The notes below the pieces were generated by a model. That model did not search any database and had not been told where the DNA came from. It saw only the letters and a program-made list of their open reading frames with translations. DNA of 64,000 bases, taken from Paradesertivirga sp965650335. Its GTDB lineage: Bacteria > Bacteroidota > Bacteroidia > Sphingobacteriales > Sphingobacteriaceae. The DNA lies in assembly GCA_965650335.1 (NCBI GenBank), contig CBFGOI010000013.1:1-64000 (forward strand), given 5' to 3'. Both the position numbers and the translations under genes were made by a program. Below, piece after piece: positions 9,456 through 18,901 of the stretch (its first letter is position 1; every line of letters starts with the position of its first letter).

Positions 9456-11630
9456 ATGAACAAACTTTATATATTCTTTGTCGCCCTTATATTTTCATCA
9501 TCCGCCTTTGCACAAAACAGTTTCACAGCCATTGTCAAAGATTCAAAATCTTTAGAGCCGATAATTGGCGCAACAGTGATTTTTACCGATATAAAGCAGA
9601 GTTCCGTTACCGACGCTGAGGGCCGCGTAAGTATACCTAATGTACAAGATGGAAGACATATTCTTGAAATTCGGTATTTAGGATATCAAACCAAGCGAGA
9701 TACTATCATTTTTCCTTTATCATCTAATATCCAGCCGACCTACCTTTTAGAAAGTACCGAAAACGAAGAATTAGACGAGGTAGTGATTTCATCTACCCGG
9801 AGTACTCGCACGATTGCAAATATACCCACACGTATGGAGGTAATTGCCGGGGAAGAGTTGGACGAAAAGGGCAATATGAAGCCGGGTGATATCCGCATGA
9901 TCCTCAATGAAAGTACTGGCATTCAAACACAGCAAACTTCTGCAACCAGTGCAAACGCTTCTATCCGGATTCAAGGCTTAGATGGACGCTATACACAAAT
10001 TCTTAAAGATGGTTTTCCTCTTTTTTCTGGAGCCGCCAGCGGTTTAGGCTTGTTACAAACACCCCCACTGGATTTAAAACAGGTCGAAGTGATTAAAGGA
10101 TCTGCCTCAACGCTTTATGGTGGAGGGGCGATCGCAGGCTTGGTGAACCTTATTAGTAAAACACCTGGAAAAGAACGGGAGCTTAATTTTCATTTAAATG
10201 GAACTTCGGCAGGTGGCTTAGACTTAAACGGGTTTTACGGACAACAGTTTAATAAAGCAGGTCTTACGGTATTTGCTTCCCGAAACAGCAATAAAGCTTA
10301 TGCGCCAGGTTCGGTCGACTTTACTGCTATCCCAGAATTTGAACGTTTTACACTGAATCCCAAACTCTTTCTCAACTTTAATGAAAGATCTTCCCTGATT
10401 TTTGGGATTAACAGCAGCTTTGAGAACAGAACCGGAGGTGATCTTCATTATATCAAGGGAACCGGGGACGATACGCACAGCTTTTTTGAGCGAAATAATT
10501 CTGACCGATTGTCCAGTCAGTTTTCTTTCAAACACAAGATTGGTGAAAAGTCTGAAATGAATATCCGCAATAGCGTAAGCTATTTTAACAGGAAAATTTC
10601 CGGGCCTGCTTATGTATTCGATGGTACACAGTATGGAACGTTCAGCGAAGCGAACTTTGCAACTCAGAATGAAAATACCGAATGGGTAGCAGGTTTGAAT
10701 TTATGGACCGACGAGTTTAAAGAGAATCTGTTGACCAGTGTTCCGCTAAGGGATTATAATCAAACAACAGCAGGTGCTTTTATTCAGAATAATATTCATG
10801 CCGCCGATTGGCTGGAACTGGAAACAGGACTGAGAGGGGATTATGTGGTGGACTATGGCTTTGCGCTACTCCCACGTATTTCGGCTTTGATTAAGATCAA
10901 TCACAAATTAAATTCGCGGATTGGCGGAGGTTTGGGCTATAAGGCTCCAACCATTTTCACAGAGGAAAGCGAACGTATTCAGTATCAAAACGTTCTTCCG
11001 GTTACTTCTGATATTAATAAATTAGAACGCAGCTATGGGTTGAACTGGGATGTTAATTATCGAACAGCGATAAGCGATCAGGTGACTTTCAGCATCAACC
11101 ATTTGTTCTTCTACACATTTTTAAACAATCCATTAACAATGGAGCAGGCTGGGGGAAATCAATATCGCTTTGTTAATCTGCCGGGTCATATAGACAGCAA
11201 AGGCATGGAAACCAATGTTAAGCTCTCTTACGAGGATTTTAAACTATTTGTCGGCTATAGCTTTACAGATACTAAAATTCATAACGAAGGAATGTTGACG
11301 GAAAATCCATTGACTGCAAAACATCGCCTTAATAATGTTCTGATGTATGAGGTGGAAGAAAAATGGAAGCTGGGTGCAGAGGCTTATTACTACGGTAAGC
11401 AAAGGTTAAATGATGCCAGTACCGGTAAGCCTTATTGGATTTTTGGTTTTATGGCAGAAAAGCTGTGGGAACGATTTTCATTGTACATCAATTTTGAAAA
11501 CTTTACAGGTACCCGCCAGACACGTTTTGACACCATTTATACTGGTGATATTTCTAATCCTGTGTTCAGGGATATCTATGCACCGCTGGATGGTTTTGTA
11601 ATTAATGGTGGCTTAAAATTAAGGTTGTGA
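9456..11630 (+). CDS. TonB-dependent receptor, probably metal-related
   Basis: A 724-residue outer-membrane receptor from the ATG at 9456. The frame is open from a TTG at 9429, but only the later ATG gives a clean signal peptide, MNKLYIFFVALIFSSSAFAQ. Domains in order: carboxypeptidase-like beta domain (about 22-100), plug (about 110-230, with VIKGSASTLYGGGAIAGLVN), and a barrel ending YAPLDGFVINGGLKLRL. It lies 69 bases upstream of a heavy-metal P-type ATPase on the same strand, at the head of a metal-resistance block. A metal or metallophore ligand is therefore plausible but is inferred from position only. Confidence 0.88.
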   Translation: MNKLYIFFVALIFSSSAFAQNSFTAIVKDSKSLEPIIGATVIFTDIKQSSVTDAEGRVSIPNVQDGRHILEIRYLGYQTKRDTIIFPLSSNIQPTYLLESTENEELDEVVISSTRSTRTIANIPTRMEVIAGEELDEKGNMKPGDIRMILNESTGIQTQQTSATSANASIRIQGLDGRYTQILKDGFPLFSGAASGLGLLQTPPLDLKQVEVIKGSASTLYGGGAIAGLVNLISKTPGKERELNFHLNGTSAGGLDLNGFYGQQFNKAGLTVFASRNSNKAYAPGSVDFTAIPEFERFTLNPKLFLNFNERSSLIFGINSSFENRTGGDLHYIKGTGDDTHSFFERNNSDRLSSQFSFKHKIGEKSEMNIRNSVSYFNRKISGPAYVFDGTQYGTFSEANFATQNENTEWVAGLNLWTDEFKENLLTSVPLRDYNQTTAGAFIQNNIHAADWLELETGLRGDYVVDYGFALLPRISALIKINHKLNSRIGGGLGYKAPTIFTEESERIQYQNVLPVTSDINKLERSYGLNWDVNYRTAISDQVTFSINHLFFYTFLNNPLTMEQAGGNQYRFVNLPGHIDSKGMETNVKLSYEDFKLFVGYSFTDTKIHNEGMLTENPLTAKHRLNNVLMYEVEEKWKLGAEAYYYGKQRLNDASTGKPYWIFGFMAEKLWERFSLYINFENFTGTRQTRFDTIYTGDISNPVFRDIYAPLDGFVINGGLKLRL

Positions 11631-11699
11631 ATTCTTTGATGGCACTATAAAGAAATCTTTTTATCTGTTTTCTCCTGTTTAAAACGTTAATTTTAGATT

Positions 11700-13700
11700 A
11701 TGAGCAAAGAATGTTGTGGACACGAGAGTAGTTTGTCTGACCCAAGGACAAATAATAAAGATCGCAAACCTGCATCTTCCCAGCATGGGCATTCACATTC
11801 TGATGGGGAGGGGCATGCTCAGGACCCGGCGGCAATTTCGAAAGAATCTTTTTGGCTGGAACATTCAAATCTGCTTTTCGCTTTACTCATTCTCATTGTT
11901 TTATTGCTGTTAGAATACGCTTTTGATATTAAACTGAGGGATCCGCTGGCACTGATAATAAATGTGTTTGCCTATTTACTGGCCGGATGGAGTGTTTTGG
12001 CATTGGCCTTTCGGAAAATAAAACGGGGAGATATTTTCAATGAGTTCGTACTGATGAGTGTAGCCACTTTGGGGGCATTTTTCATCGGCGAGTATTCTGA
12101 AGGTGTTGCCGTCATGGTATTTTATTCAATAGGCGAGTGGTTTCAGGAATCGGCAGTTCGCCGAGCGAAGGCTAGTATTAAGGCATTATTAGATATCCGC
12201 CCAGATCAGGTTACTGTGATTAGGAATGGGGTAGCAGAGGTAATCAAACCTTCGCGTGTTGAATTGGGAGAAACTATTCAAATAAAACCAGGTGAGAAAG
12301 TTGCTCTGGATGGTGATTTAGTTTCAGAATATTCGTCTTTCAATACCGCCGCATTAACCGGAGAAAGTATCCCCGATACAAAATATAAGGGTGATCAGAT
12401 TCTTGCCGGAATGATTAACTTAAACACGCTTGCCGAAGTGAAGGTAAGAGCTCTTTTTAGAGACAGTAAACTTAGCAAGATATTGGAAATGGTGCAGGAT
12501 GCGACCGCACGTAAATCCCAAACTCAGTTATTCATCTCCCGTTTTGCAAAAGTTTATACGCCAATCGTATTTTTCCTCGCTTTAGCGGTGGTGCTGCTTC
12601 CTTATCTTTTCGTGAGTAATTACGATTTTAACGAGTGGCTATACCGGGGACTTGTATTTCTCGTAATCAGTTGTCCGTGTGCCCTGGTCGTTTCTATCCC
12701 GCTAGGTTATTTTGGCGGTATTGGACTGGCTTCCAGAAATGGAATCCTGTTTAAAGGGGGAAACTTTTTGGATGTAATGAAGAAGGTGAATGTAGTGGTG
12801 ATGGACAAAACAGGTACGCTTACAAAAGGCGACTTTAAAGTTCAGCATACCGTTGTTCAGGATTTCGATGAAAAAGAATTAATAAGAATTGCGGCAGCTC
12901 TTGAAAAAAATACAACGCACCCGGTAGGGAAAGCGATTGTTGACTACGCGGGTGATTCATTAGACAAGATCTCTGTGAGCAATGTTGAAGAAATTCCAGG
13001 GCATGGACTTAAGGGCATAGTCGATGGTAAAGAGGTGCTTGCCGGGAATTTGCAGCTGATGATGCAGTATAATATTGTTTATCCTGCAGAGATTAAGGAG
13101 GTAATTTATACCAAAGTAGTGATAGCTGTTGATGGTAAGTATGCAGGTTATATCACTATTGCCGACGAGATTAAAGAGGATTCGGCGCAAGCAGTTAAAG
13201 CTCTGCATAATCTGCACATTAAAACGGTGATGTTATCGGGCGATAAGCAATCGGTGGTAGATGATGTTGCTAAACAACTTGGTATTCATGAGGCCTTTGG
13301 AAACCTTCTTCCGGAAGAGAAAGTTGCAAAAATTCAGCAGCTAAAAGATCGGGGATTTCGTGTGGCTTTTGTTGGCGATGGTGTGAATGATGCACCAGTA
13401 ATTGCTTTAGCGGATGTAGGAATTGCTATGGGCGGACTGGGAAGTGATGCCTCTATAGAAACCGCGGATGTGGTTATTCAGAATGATCAGCCCCTAAGAA
13501 TAGTTTCTGCTATTAAAGCCGGAAAGATTACCGGAAATATCGTGTGGCAAAACATTTTCATGGCAATGTCTGTGAAAATTATAGTTTTAGCTTTAGGTGC
13601 CGGGGGTATTGCCAACTTGTGGGAAGCTGTAATAGCCGATGTGGGTGTAGCACTTTTAGCTATTTTAAATGCGGTTCGAATTCAGAGGATGAATCTTTGA
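11700..13700 (+). CDS. Heavy-metal P1B-type ATPase, ZntA/CadA-like
   Basis: A 666-residue P-type ATPase. The His- and Asp-rich N-terminus (HGHSHSDGEGHAQD, preceded by ECCGHES) is a likely metal-binding tail with no classic HMA domain. The transmembrane metal site is CPC (C325-P-C327), the A-domain has TGES, the phosphorylation site is DKTGT (D369), and the hinge is GDGVNDAP. The CPC motif and overall pattern fit Zn2+/Cd2+/Pb2+ export at the inner membrane rather than Cu+. It follows the TonB receptor by 69 bases. Its 3' end overlaps the convergent MFS gene by 41 bases. Length is normal for the family. Confidence 0.92.
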   Translation: MSKECCGHESSLSDPRTNNKDRKPASSQHGHSHSDGEGHAQDPAAISKESFWLEHSNLLFALLILIVLLLLEYAFDIKLRDPLALIINVFAYLLAGWSVLALAFRKIKRGDIFNEFVLMSVATLGAFFIGEYSEGVAVMVFYSIGEWFQESAVRRAKASIKALLDIRPDQVTVIRNGVAEVIKPSRVELGETIQIKPGEKVALDGDLVSEYSSFNTAALTGESIPDTKYKGDQILAGMINLNTLAEVKVRALFRDSKLSKILEMVQDATARKSQTQLFISRFAKVYTPIVFFLALAVVLLPYLFVSNYDFNEWLYRGLVFLVISCPCALVVSIPLGYFGGIGLASRNGILFKGGNFLDVMKKVNVVVMDKTGTLTKGDFKVQHTVVQDFDEKELIRIAAALEKNTTHPVGKAIVDYAGDSLDKISVSNVEEIPGHGLKGIVDGKEVLAGNLQLMMQYNIVYPAEIKEVIYTKVVIAVDGKYAGYITIADEIKEDSAQAVKALHNLHIKTVMLSGDKQSVVDDVAKQLGIHEAFGNLLPEEKVAKIQQLKDRGFRVAFVGDGVNDAPVIALADVGIAMGGLGSDASIETADVVIQNDQPLRIVSAIKAGKITGNIVWQNIFMAMSVKIIVLALGAGGIANLWEAVIADVGVALLAILNAVRIQRMNL

Positions 13701-14910
13701 TTTGTTTTTTATAATCCGACATTCTGAAAAGTATGATCAGTGCGGATAGCATTGTTAAAGCGCCGATGAAAATAATAGAAGCATTTATATTGAATATATC
13801 AGCAATAATGCCAGTTAAAATAGCACCGATGGCATAACCCAGGTCACGCCACAAACGAAATGTTCCAATGCTTTTTGCTCTGTCTGCCGGATGTGTATTC
13901 TCTGCAATGCTGGCCAAAAACGTAGGGTAAACCATGGCAGTTCCGATACCCAAAGCGGCCGACAACGCGATATAATTTGTTAAAGAACTCGCCCAAATAA
14001 GCAAGATCAAGGCAATCCCTTGTACTAGCATTCCCCAGAAAAGCATTAGTTTTTTTGAATAGATATCCGCCAGCTTTCCGGTAAATAACTGGCCAATTCC
14101 CCAGATTCCCGGGTAAACGGCTGTGATGATCCCTATTTCCTGTAAAGTGAATCCCTTAGTGGCCAGGAGTATCGGAAATAATCCCCAAGCCATTCCGTCA
14201 TTCAAATTATTTATTAAGCCTGCCTGCGTTACCGAACCTAAGTTTTTATGCCGCCAAGTGGTGTCAATAAAGATGTTTCTTAGCTTTGAAACGCGGCTCG
14301 TTTCGCCTTCTTTGCTGCTATGATGTTTTGTATCTTTAACAAATAACCAGCTGCTCATTAATCCCAGAAACACAAGTCCGATTCCCAAATAAAAAGGATA
14401 GGGGCGTAGTCCATATTCTGTAGCTATCCAGCCCGTTGCGAATCCGATTAAAGCAACCGAAATGTAACCGGCAAATTCATTTAATCCCATTGCGAAGCCG
14501 CGGTTCTTCTCGCCGACGAGATCTATTTTCATTACGACCGTACTCGACCAGGTTAAGCCCTGATTTATGCCGAGTAGGATATTCGCTGCAATTATCCAGT
14601 TCCAGCCTGGTGCATACATCAGCAAAAGCGGAACCGGAATTCCTATTAGCCATCCGATAACCAACAGGTTTTTCCTGCCTATTTTATTTGCAAGGGCCCC
14701 AGTAAAGTAATTGGTTAGGGCTTTTGTAATTCCGAATACCACAATAAAAGAAAGAATAGCTGTTTTTGCGGCGAGATGAAATTCTACTTCGGCAATGCGA
14801 GGTAAAATGGAGCGCTCTAATCCCACCATGCCGCCAACAAATGCGTTGATGATCACCAGTAAGGTAAACTGTTTCCAGTTTTCTTTTAAGCCGAGTTTAA
14901 CTTTATTCAT
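13660..14910 (-). CDS. MFS transporter
   Basis: A 416-residue major-facilitator protein with about 12 hydrophobic segments and the loop 2-3 signature around GALANKIGRKNLLVIGW (about residues 72-88). Family members export drugs or other small molecules by proton antiport. The substrate cannot be read from the sequence; its place inside a metal-resistance block hints at a stress or metal-linked role. It runs against the P-ATPase and overlaps its last 41 bases tail to tail. Its ATG overlaps the stop of a possible small upstream gene in the arrangement TAATG. Confidence 0.9.
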   Translation of the reverse strand: MNKVKLGLKENWKQFTLLVIINAFVGGMVGLERSILPRIAEVEFHLAAKTAILSFIVVFGITKALTNYFTGALANKIGRKNLLVIGWLIGIPVPLLLMYAPGWNWIIAANILLGINQGLTWSSTVVMKIDLVGEKNRGFAMGLNEFAGYISVALIGFATGWIATEYGLRPYPFYLGIGLVFLGLMSSWLFVKDTKHHSSKEGETSRVSKLRNIFIDTTWRHKNLGSVTQAGLINNLNDGMAWGLFPILLATKGFTLQEIGIITAVYPGIWGIGQLFTGKLADIYSKKLMLFWGMLVQGIALILLIWASSLTNYIALSAALGIGTAMVYPTFLASIAENTHPADRAKSIGTFRLWRDLGYAIGAILTGIIADIFNINASIIFIGALTMLSALIILFRMSDYKKQIKDSSSEFEPHLK

Positions 14911-15146
14911 TAATTAAATCTTTTTGTCATTATTTCTGTCCGTTTGTTAGAAATGGCACAACGATTTGCACCAGTCTTCACATCCTGCGGATTGATGCTC
15001 TTGATCGCTAATAAAATCATCTTTACCACTTTTAAGAGGCTAGGTAGCGTAGGCGGAAATTTACTTAATATCGTTTTAATAAAGTCTGCCCTTGATAAAT
15101 TTAATGCGCCAACACTTTCTTTAACCTCTTTAACAGGACTATACAA
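14910..15146 (-). CDS. Possible small protein upstream of the MFS gene
   Basis: A 78-residue frame from a TTG at 15146, the first possible start after an in-frame stop. It is Lys/Ser-rich with a hydrophobic middle (LLKVVKMILLAIKSI). Its stop overlaps the MFS start in the order TAATG, the usual sign of translational coupling, and its codons resemble neighbouring genes. Against it: no ATG near the start, no recognised family, and an equally long frame on the other strand (14944-15150). It may be a real coupled leader gene or the tail of a decayed gene. The rest of the gap up to 15257 is AT-rich with no clear signal. Confidence 0.3.
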   Translation of the reverse strand: MYSPVKEVKESVGALNLSRADFIKTILSKFPPTLPSLLKVVKMILLAIKSINPQDVKTGANRCAISNKRTEIMTKRFN

Positions 15147-15257
15147 TTAATTAGTTGAATAGAGTAGCCTATTAACAATGAAATTATAGATAGAAACAAT
15201 CAACTTTTTCAATTGTAACAGATATACAGCTATTTATCCATCTATAAAAAAATTATT

Positions 15258-15593
15258 ATGACACATCAGCAATTTCAAAAATGTATCGAGGCCTGTTTAA
15301 CATGCGCTGCAGCGTGCAATCATTGTGCAACTTCTTGTTTGCAGGAAGATGACGTGAAAATGATGACCCGCTGTATTCAATTAGATCTGGAGTGCTCAGC
15401 TATTTGTCGTTCAGCAGCAGAGCTGATGAGCTTGGGAAGCGAATTCAGCGCGAAACTATGTCAGATCTGTGCCGAAATCTGCAGAGCTTGCGGCGATGAA
15501 TGTGCCAATCATGAAATGCAGCACTGTCAGGAATGTGCGGAAGCTTGCCGGACTTGTGCAGAAGTTTGCGAGGAAATGGCTGTCGCTATTTAA
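15258..15593 (+). CDS. Four-helix-bundle copper-storage protein (Csp/DUF326 type)
   Basis: A 111-residue cytosol-type protein with Cys residues spaced along four predicted helices: CIEACLTCAAACNHCATSC, then CIQLDLECSAIC, CQICAEICRACGDEC and CQECAEACRTCAEVC. This is the pattern of Csp copper-storage proteins, in which Cys side chains line the core of a four-helix bundle and bind many Cu(I) ions. No signal peptide is visible, which fits the cytosolic Csp3 group. A hairpin follows it and a CopB-type P-ATPase begins 104 bases downstream, which confirms the copper context. Confidence 0.93.
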   Translation: MTHQQFQKCIEACLTCAAACNHCATSCLQEDDVKMMTRCIQLDLECSAICRSAAELMSLGSEFSAKLCQICAEICRACGDECANHEMQHCQECAEACRTCAEVCEEMAVAI

Positions 15594-15608
15594 TCGGAAT
15601 GTTTTGAA

Positions 15609-15638
15609 AGCAGCTGTCTTCGGAGGCAGCTGCTTGGT
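15609..15638 (+). terminator. Hairpin after the copper-storage gene
   Basis: AGCAGCTGTCT pairs with AGGCAGCTGCT (11 pairs, one G-T) around a TCGG loop. A short TGGTTTT follows. It is a stable terminator-like hairpin 16 bases after the stop and should separate csp from the downstream P-ATPase gene, with partial readthrough possible because the T-run is short. Confidence 0.6.
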
Positions 15639-15697
15639 TTTACATTATCAATGTAGCTCATTGTGAGTGGCAAAGCGGGGCCGTTAAAACATCAACC

Positions 15698-17706
15698 ATG
15701 GAACATACACAGCACCAGCATATCGATCACGTTCATCATCATGAAAAAGGTGAATCAACATCACCGGAAGGAAACTTAAAATCTCCGGAAAATCATTCAT
15801 CTCATGATGAGCATATGGGGCATCATACAGAAGATTTTTTAAAGCGGTTCTGGGTGTGTCTGATTTTAACGATTCCCGTTATTCTCCTTTCGGAAATGGT
15901 TCAGCATTGGTTCGGCTATCAGTTCACTTTCCCTGGTGCCAGGTTTACATTATTCGGCTTCAGTCTGATTGTTTTCTTGTACGGAGGCAAGCCCTTTTTG
16001 CAGGGAATGTTAAGAGAGTTAAAGAGAGCCGATCCGGGTATGATGACTCTGATTGGAATTGCAATTCTCGTTGCATTCATCTATAGTACGGCTGTAATTT
16101 TCGGACTGAGGGGAATGGATTTCTTTTGGGAGCTTGCCACTTTGATTGACATTATGCTTTTGGGGCATTACTTCGAAATGCGTTCCCAAATGGCTGCCTC
16201 TCGGGCGCTCGAGTCTTTGGTCGCTTTGCTTCCTTCAAATGTACATGTCGAGCGAAATAATATTGTTGTGGATATCCCGCTTACTGATCTTAAAAAGGGC
16301 GATACCATTTTGGTTAAGCCGGGAGAAAAAATACCAGCCGATGGAAAGATCGTAGATGGCCGTTCTTCTATTAACGAAAGTATGCTTACCGGCGAAAGTG
16401 TTCCGGTAAAAAAGCAGAAAGATGATTCAATTATAGGCGGATCGATCAATGAAGATGGCTCTATTAAAGCAATAGTAACCGGAACCGGTAAAGAAAGCTA
16501 TCTGAAACTCAGAATTTAGCAAACAAAGTAGCGAAGTGGCTTACTTATATTTCACTAATTGTTGGCATATCAACCTTTATTTATTGGTTTAGTTTGGAGG
16601 GTAACTTAGCCTTTGCTTTAGAGAGGATGGTTACCGTTATGGTTACCTCTTGTCCACATGCTCTTGGAGTAGCCATTCCGCTCGTCGTGGCTATTTCTAC
16701 ATCTCAGGCGGCTATACACGGACTTTTAATCAGAAACAGAACCGCTTTTGAAAATAGCAGAAAACTTAGTCTCATCATCTTTGATAAAACGGGAACTTTA
16801 ACTGAAGGATCGCATAAAGTACAACAGATCATCCCGACCGACAATCAATATACTGAAGATGATATTATTCAATTTGCTGCCGCAATACAACAACATTCTG
16901 AACATTACATAGCAAGGGGAATGATGAAGGCTTTGAGAGAAAAAGGACTGGAGCTTTATCCCTCAGAAGATTTTCAATATGTTGCAGGGGTTGGGGTATC
17001 CGCAAAAGTTAAAGGTAAAAAGGTTATGGCAGCTGGTCCCAATTACTTTAAAAGCGGGAATCAGGCGGTTCCCTCCATTCCCACACAGATCAATCAAGCT
17101 CTGGAAACTGTTAACTTTTTAATTGTCGACGGAAAAACAGCGGGGATAATTACTCTGGCAGATACCATTCGTTCTACCTCAAAAGCTGCTATTACCGAGC
17201 TCAAGAAAATGGGAATAAAGTCGTATTTGCTTACGGGAGATAATGAACATGTTGCCGAATCTGTAGCGAATAATTTAGGGATGGATGGTTTTTTTGCCAA
17301 CGTTTTACCTGAACAGAAACAGCAAAAGGTAAAAGAGCTCCAGGGAAAGAATGAAACAGTGGCAATGACTGGTGATGGGGTGAATGACGCCCCTGCTTTG
17401 GCCCAAGCGGATGTAGGCATTGCCGTTGGATCGGGAACCGACGTTGCTGCAGAAACAGCGGATATCATCCTGGTAAACATCGATCCGCAGGATGTTGTAA
17501 ACATGATACGGTTTGGCAGGGTGACCTACAGAAAAATGATTCAGAACCTGGTATGGGCGGTTGGGTATAATGTTATCGCGATCCCATTAGCTGCCGGGAT
17601 TTTATACCCAAGCTTTATACTTAGCCCGGCGCTGGGTGCCGTTTTAATGAGTGCGAGTACCATTATTGTTGCGGCAAACGCGCAGTTACTGCGTCGCGAT
17701 TTATGA
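15698..17706 (+). pseudogene. copB: CopB-type Cu+/Ag+ P-ATPase, interrupted by an internal out-of-frame deletion
   Basis: Two frames together encode one P1B ATPase. Frame 15698-16519 gives a His-rich N-terminus (HTQHQHIDHVHHH), the first transmembrane segments and the A-domain LTGESVP, and ends shortly after GTGKESYLK. The second frame reads SETQNLANKVAKWL from 16501 and carries the CPH metal site (codons from 16651), DKTGT (D codon at 16783) and GDGVNDAP. The CPH motif is typical of CopB exporters. Roughly 15 residues that normally join SYL to the SKTQ-like stretch are missing, so this is a short deletion with loss of frame, not a one-base slip. The second part could start at the TTG 16594 or ATG 16627, but alone it lacks the A-domain. 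Confidence 0.88.
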
Positions 17707-17805
17707 TGCTGTGAATCCGATAGGAAACAGGTCCCTACTCTCTAAAAGTTATTTTTGAAAACCAATTTCGTCTTTTGTTTATTCTATTAATTAGTTGAGC
17801 GAAAA

Positions 17806-17815
17806 ACCGATCGGT
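17806..17815. promoter_or_regulatory. Perfect 10-base palindrome upstream of the DUF3347 gene
   Basis: ACCGATCGGT lies 52 bases before the DUF3347 start, in the 160-base gap after the broken copB. It may be an operator for the downstream copper operon, but it is short, and no clear -7 element was found beside it. No regulator gene of known specificity is adjacent. Confidence 0.25.
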
Positions 17816-17866
17816 ATGTGCATTTATTTCTCATTTATGTGCTTTCGGTAAAATGAAAAAAATCAA

Positions 17867-18436
17867 ATGAAAATCATAATACGAGCGTTAGCTACTTCCC
17901 TTTGGTTCTTTTATGCATGTAATTCCGGAGACCACAATCAGACAAAAAAAGACTCCTTATCAATTAATGTGCCATCGGCAAACACTCAAAAAACATCCGA
18001 AACAAATTCTACCTCCAGCATTCTGGCTTCTTATCTTGAATTAAAAAATGCACTGGCAGATGATAATGGAAAGAACGCTGCCAATGCGGGGAGCGAGGTT
18101 GTGAAGCGGCTGAAAGGTTTCGATAAGTCGCGGGTAAATGCGGAGCAATCGCAGAATCTAAATGAAATTATTGACGATGCGACAGAACATGCGGAACATA
18201 TAGCGGCCAATGCAAGCAATATCGAACATCAGCGAGAGCACTTTGAATCCTTGAGTCAGGATTTATATGATTTTGTGAAAATTGTGGGTAGCGGACAAAA
18301 ACTGTATTATACCCACTGTCCGATGTATAATGATGGCAAAGGCGCCAATTGGTTAAGTGAAACTAAGGAAATAAGGAATCCATATCTGGGAAAAGAAATG
18401 CTGGAATGTGGTACAGTTAAGGAAGAGCTAAATTAA
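17867..18436 (+). CDS. DUF3347 lipoprotein of a copper locus
   Basis: A 189-residue envelope protein. The N-terminus MKIIIRALATSLWFFYAC gives a lipoprotein-type signal with Cys18, then a polar linker. From about residue 45 it is helical (SILASYLELKNALADDNGKNA...) and ends in the DUF3347 signature THCPMYNDGKGANWLS followed by NPYLGKEMLECG. DUF3347 proteins accompany copper efflux and multicopper oxidase genes in Bacteroidota; the CPM and terminal Cys/Met residues may bind Cu(I). Two bases separate its stop from the haem-binding-domain gene, so it heads a three-gene operon ending in the oxidase. Confidence 0.88.
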   Translation: MKIIIRALATSLWFFYACNSGDHNQTKKDSLSINVPSANTQKTSETNSTSSILASYLELKNALADDNGKNAANAGSEVVKRLKGFDKSRVNAEQSQNLNEIIDDATEHAEHIAANASNIEHQREHFESLSQDLYDFVKIVGSGQKLYYTHCPMYNDGKGANWLSETKEIRNPYLGKEMLECGTVKEELN

Positions 18437-18438
18437 TA

Positions 18439-18900
18439 ATGAGTTTGGCGCGAAAAATTTTATTGAGTGTTTTTGTAATTCTGGCCATTATGCAGTTCAT
18501 ACAGCCCGACCGTAATAGCGGAAAAGTTCAGGGTGTAGGCATTATCCAAACGTATACAGTACCTGCAGAAATTCATGCGATCTTAAGCAGGTCGTGTTAT
18601 GATTGCCACAGTAATACAACCCGGTACCCATGGTATACCTCTATCCAGCCGTTCGGATGGTGGATGGCTTCACATATCCGTGAAGGAAAATCGGAGTTAA
18701 ATTTTGATGAGTTTGGTGAGTATCCTTCCAGAAGACAAAAGAGCAAATTAAAAGCAATCGCAGAAAGTATAAAGGATGAAACCATGCCTCTGCCATCTTA
18801 TACGCTGATGCATCGTTCTGCAAAGCTTTCGCAAAGAGACAAAGAGGTGCTAATACGCTGGCTTGATAAAATTGAATATTCTTCCTTTAAAAAGAATTAA
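18439..18900 (+). CDS. Haem-binding domain protein with CxxCH
   Basis: A 153-residue protein with one N-terminal membrane anchor (about residues 5-21) and a single c-type haem motif CYDCH near residue 53, followed by the conserved region TRYPWYTSIQPFGWWMASHI. This is the small haem-binding domain family of Bacteroidota, a periplasmic cytochrome-like protein. The gene starts two bases after the DUF3347 stop and ends one base before the multicopper oxidase start, so a redox role with the oxidase is plausible but inferred. Confidence 0.88.
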   Translation: MSLARKILLSVFVILAIMQFIQPDRNSGKVQGVGIIQTYTVPAEIHAILSRSCYDCHSNTTRYPWYTSIQPFGWWMASHIREGKSELNFDEFGEYPSRRQKSKLKAIAESIKDETMPLPSYTLMHRSAKLSQRDKEVLIRWLDKIEYSSFKKN

Positions 18901-18901
18901 A

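Noticed and set aside
14944..15150. 68-codon plus-strand frame opposite the small MFS-coupled frame
   Set aside because: It starts with TTG, is rich in Leu/Phe/Thr as expected for the shadow of the other strand, and is not placed against any neighbour. At most one of the two can be real.
16490..16530. Programmed frameshift in copB
   Set aside because: There is no slippery sequence or stimulatory structure, and about 15 conserved residues are missing at the joint, so a deletion explains it better.
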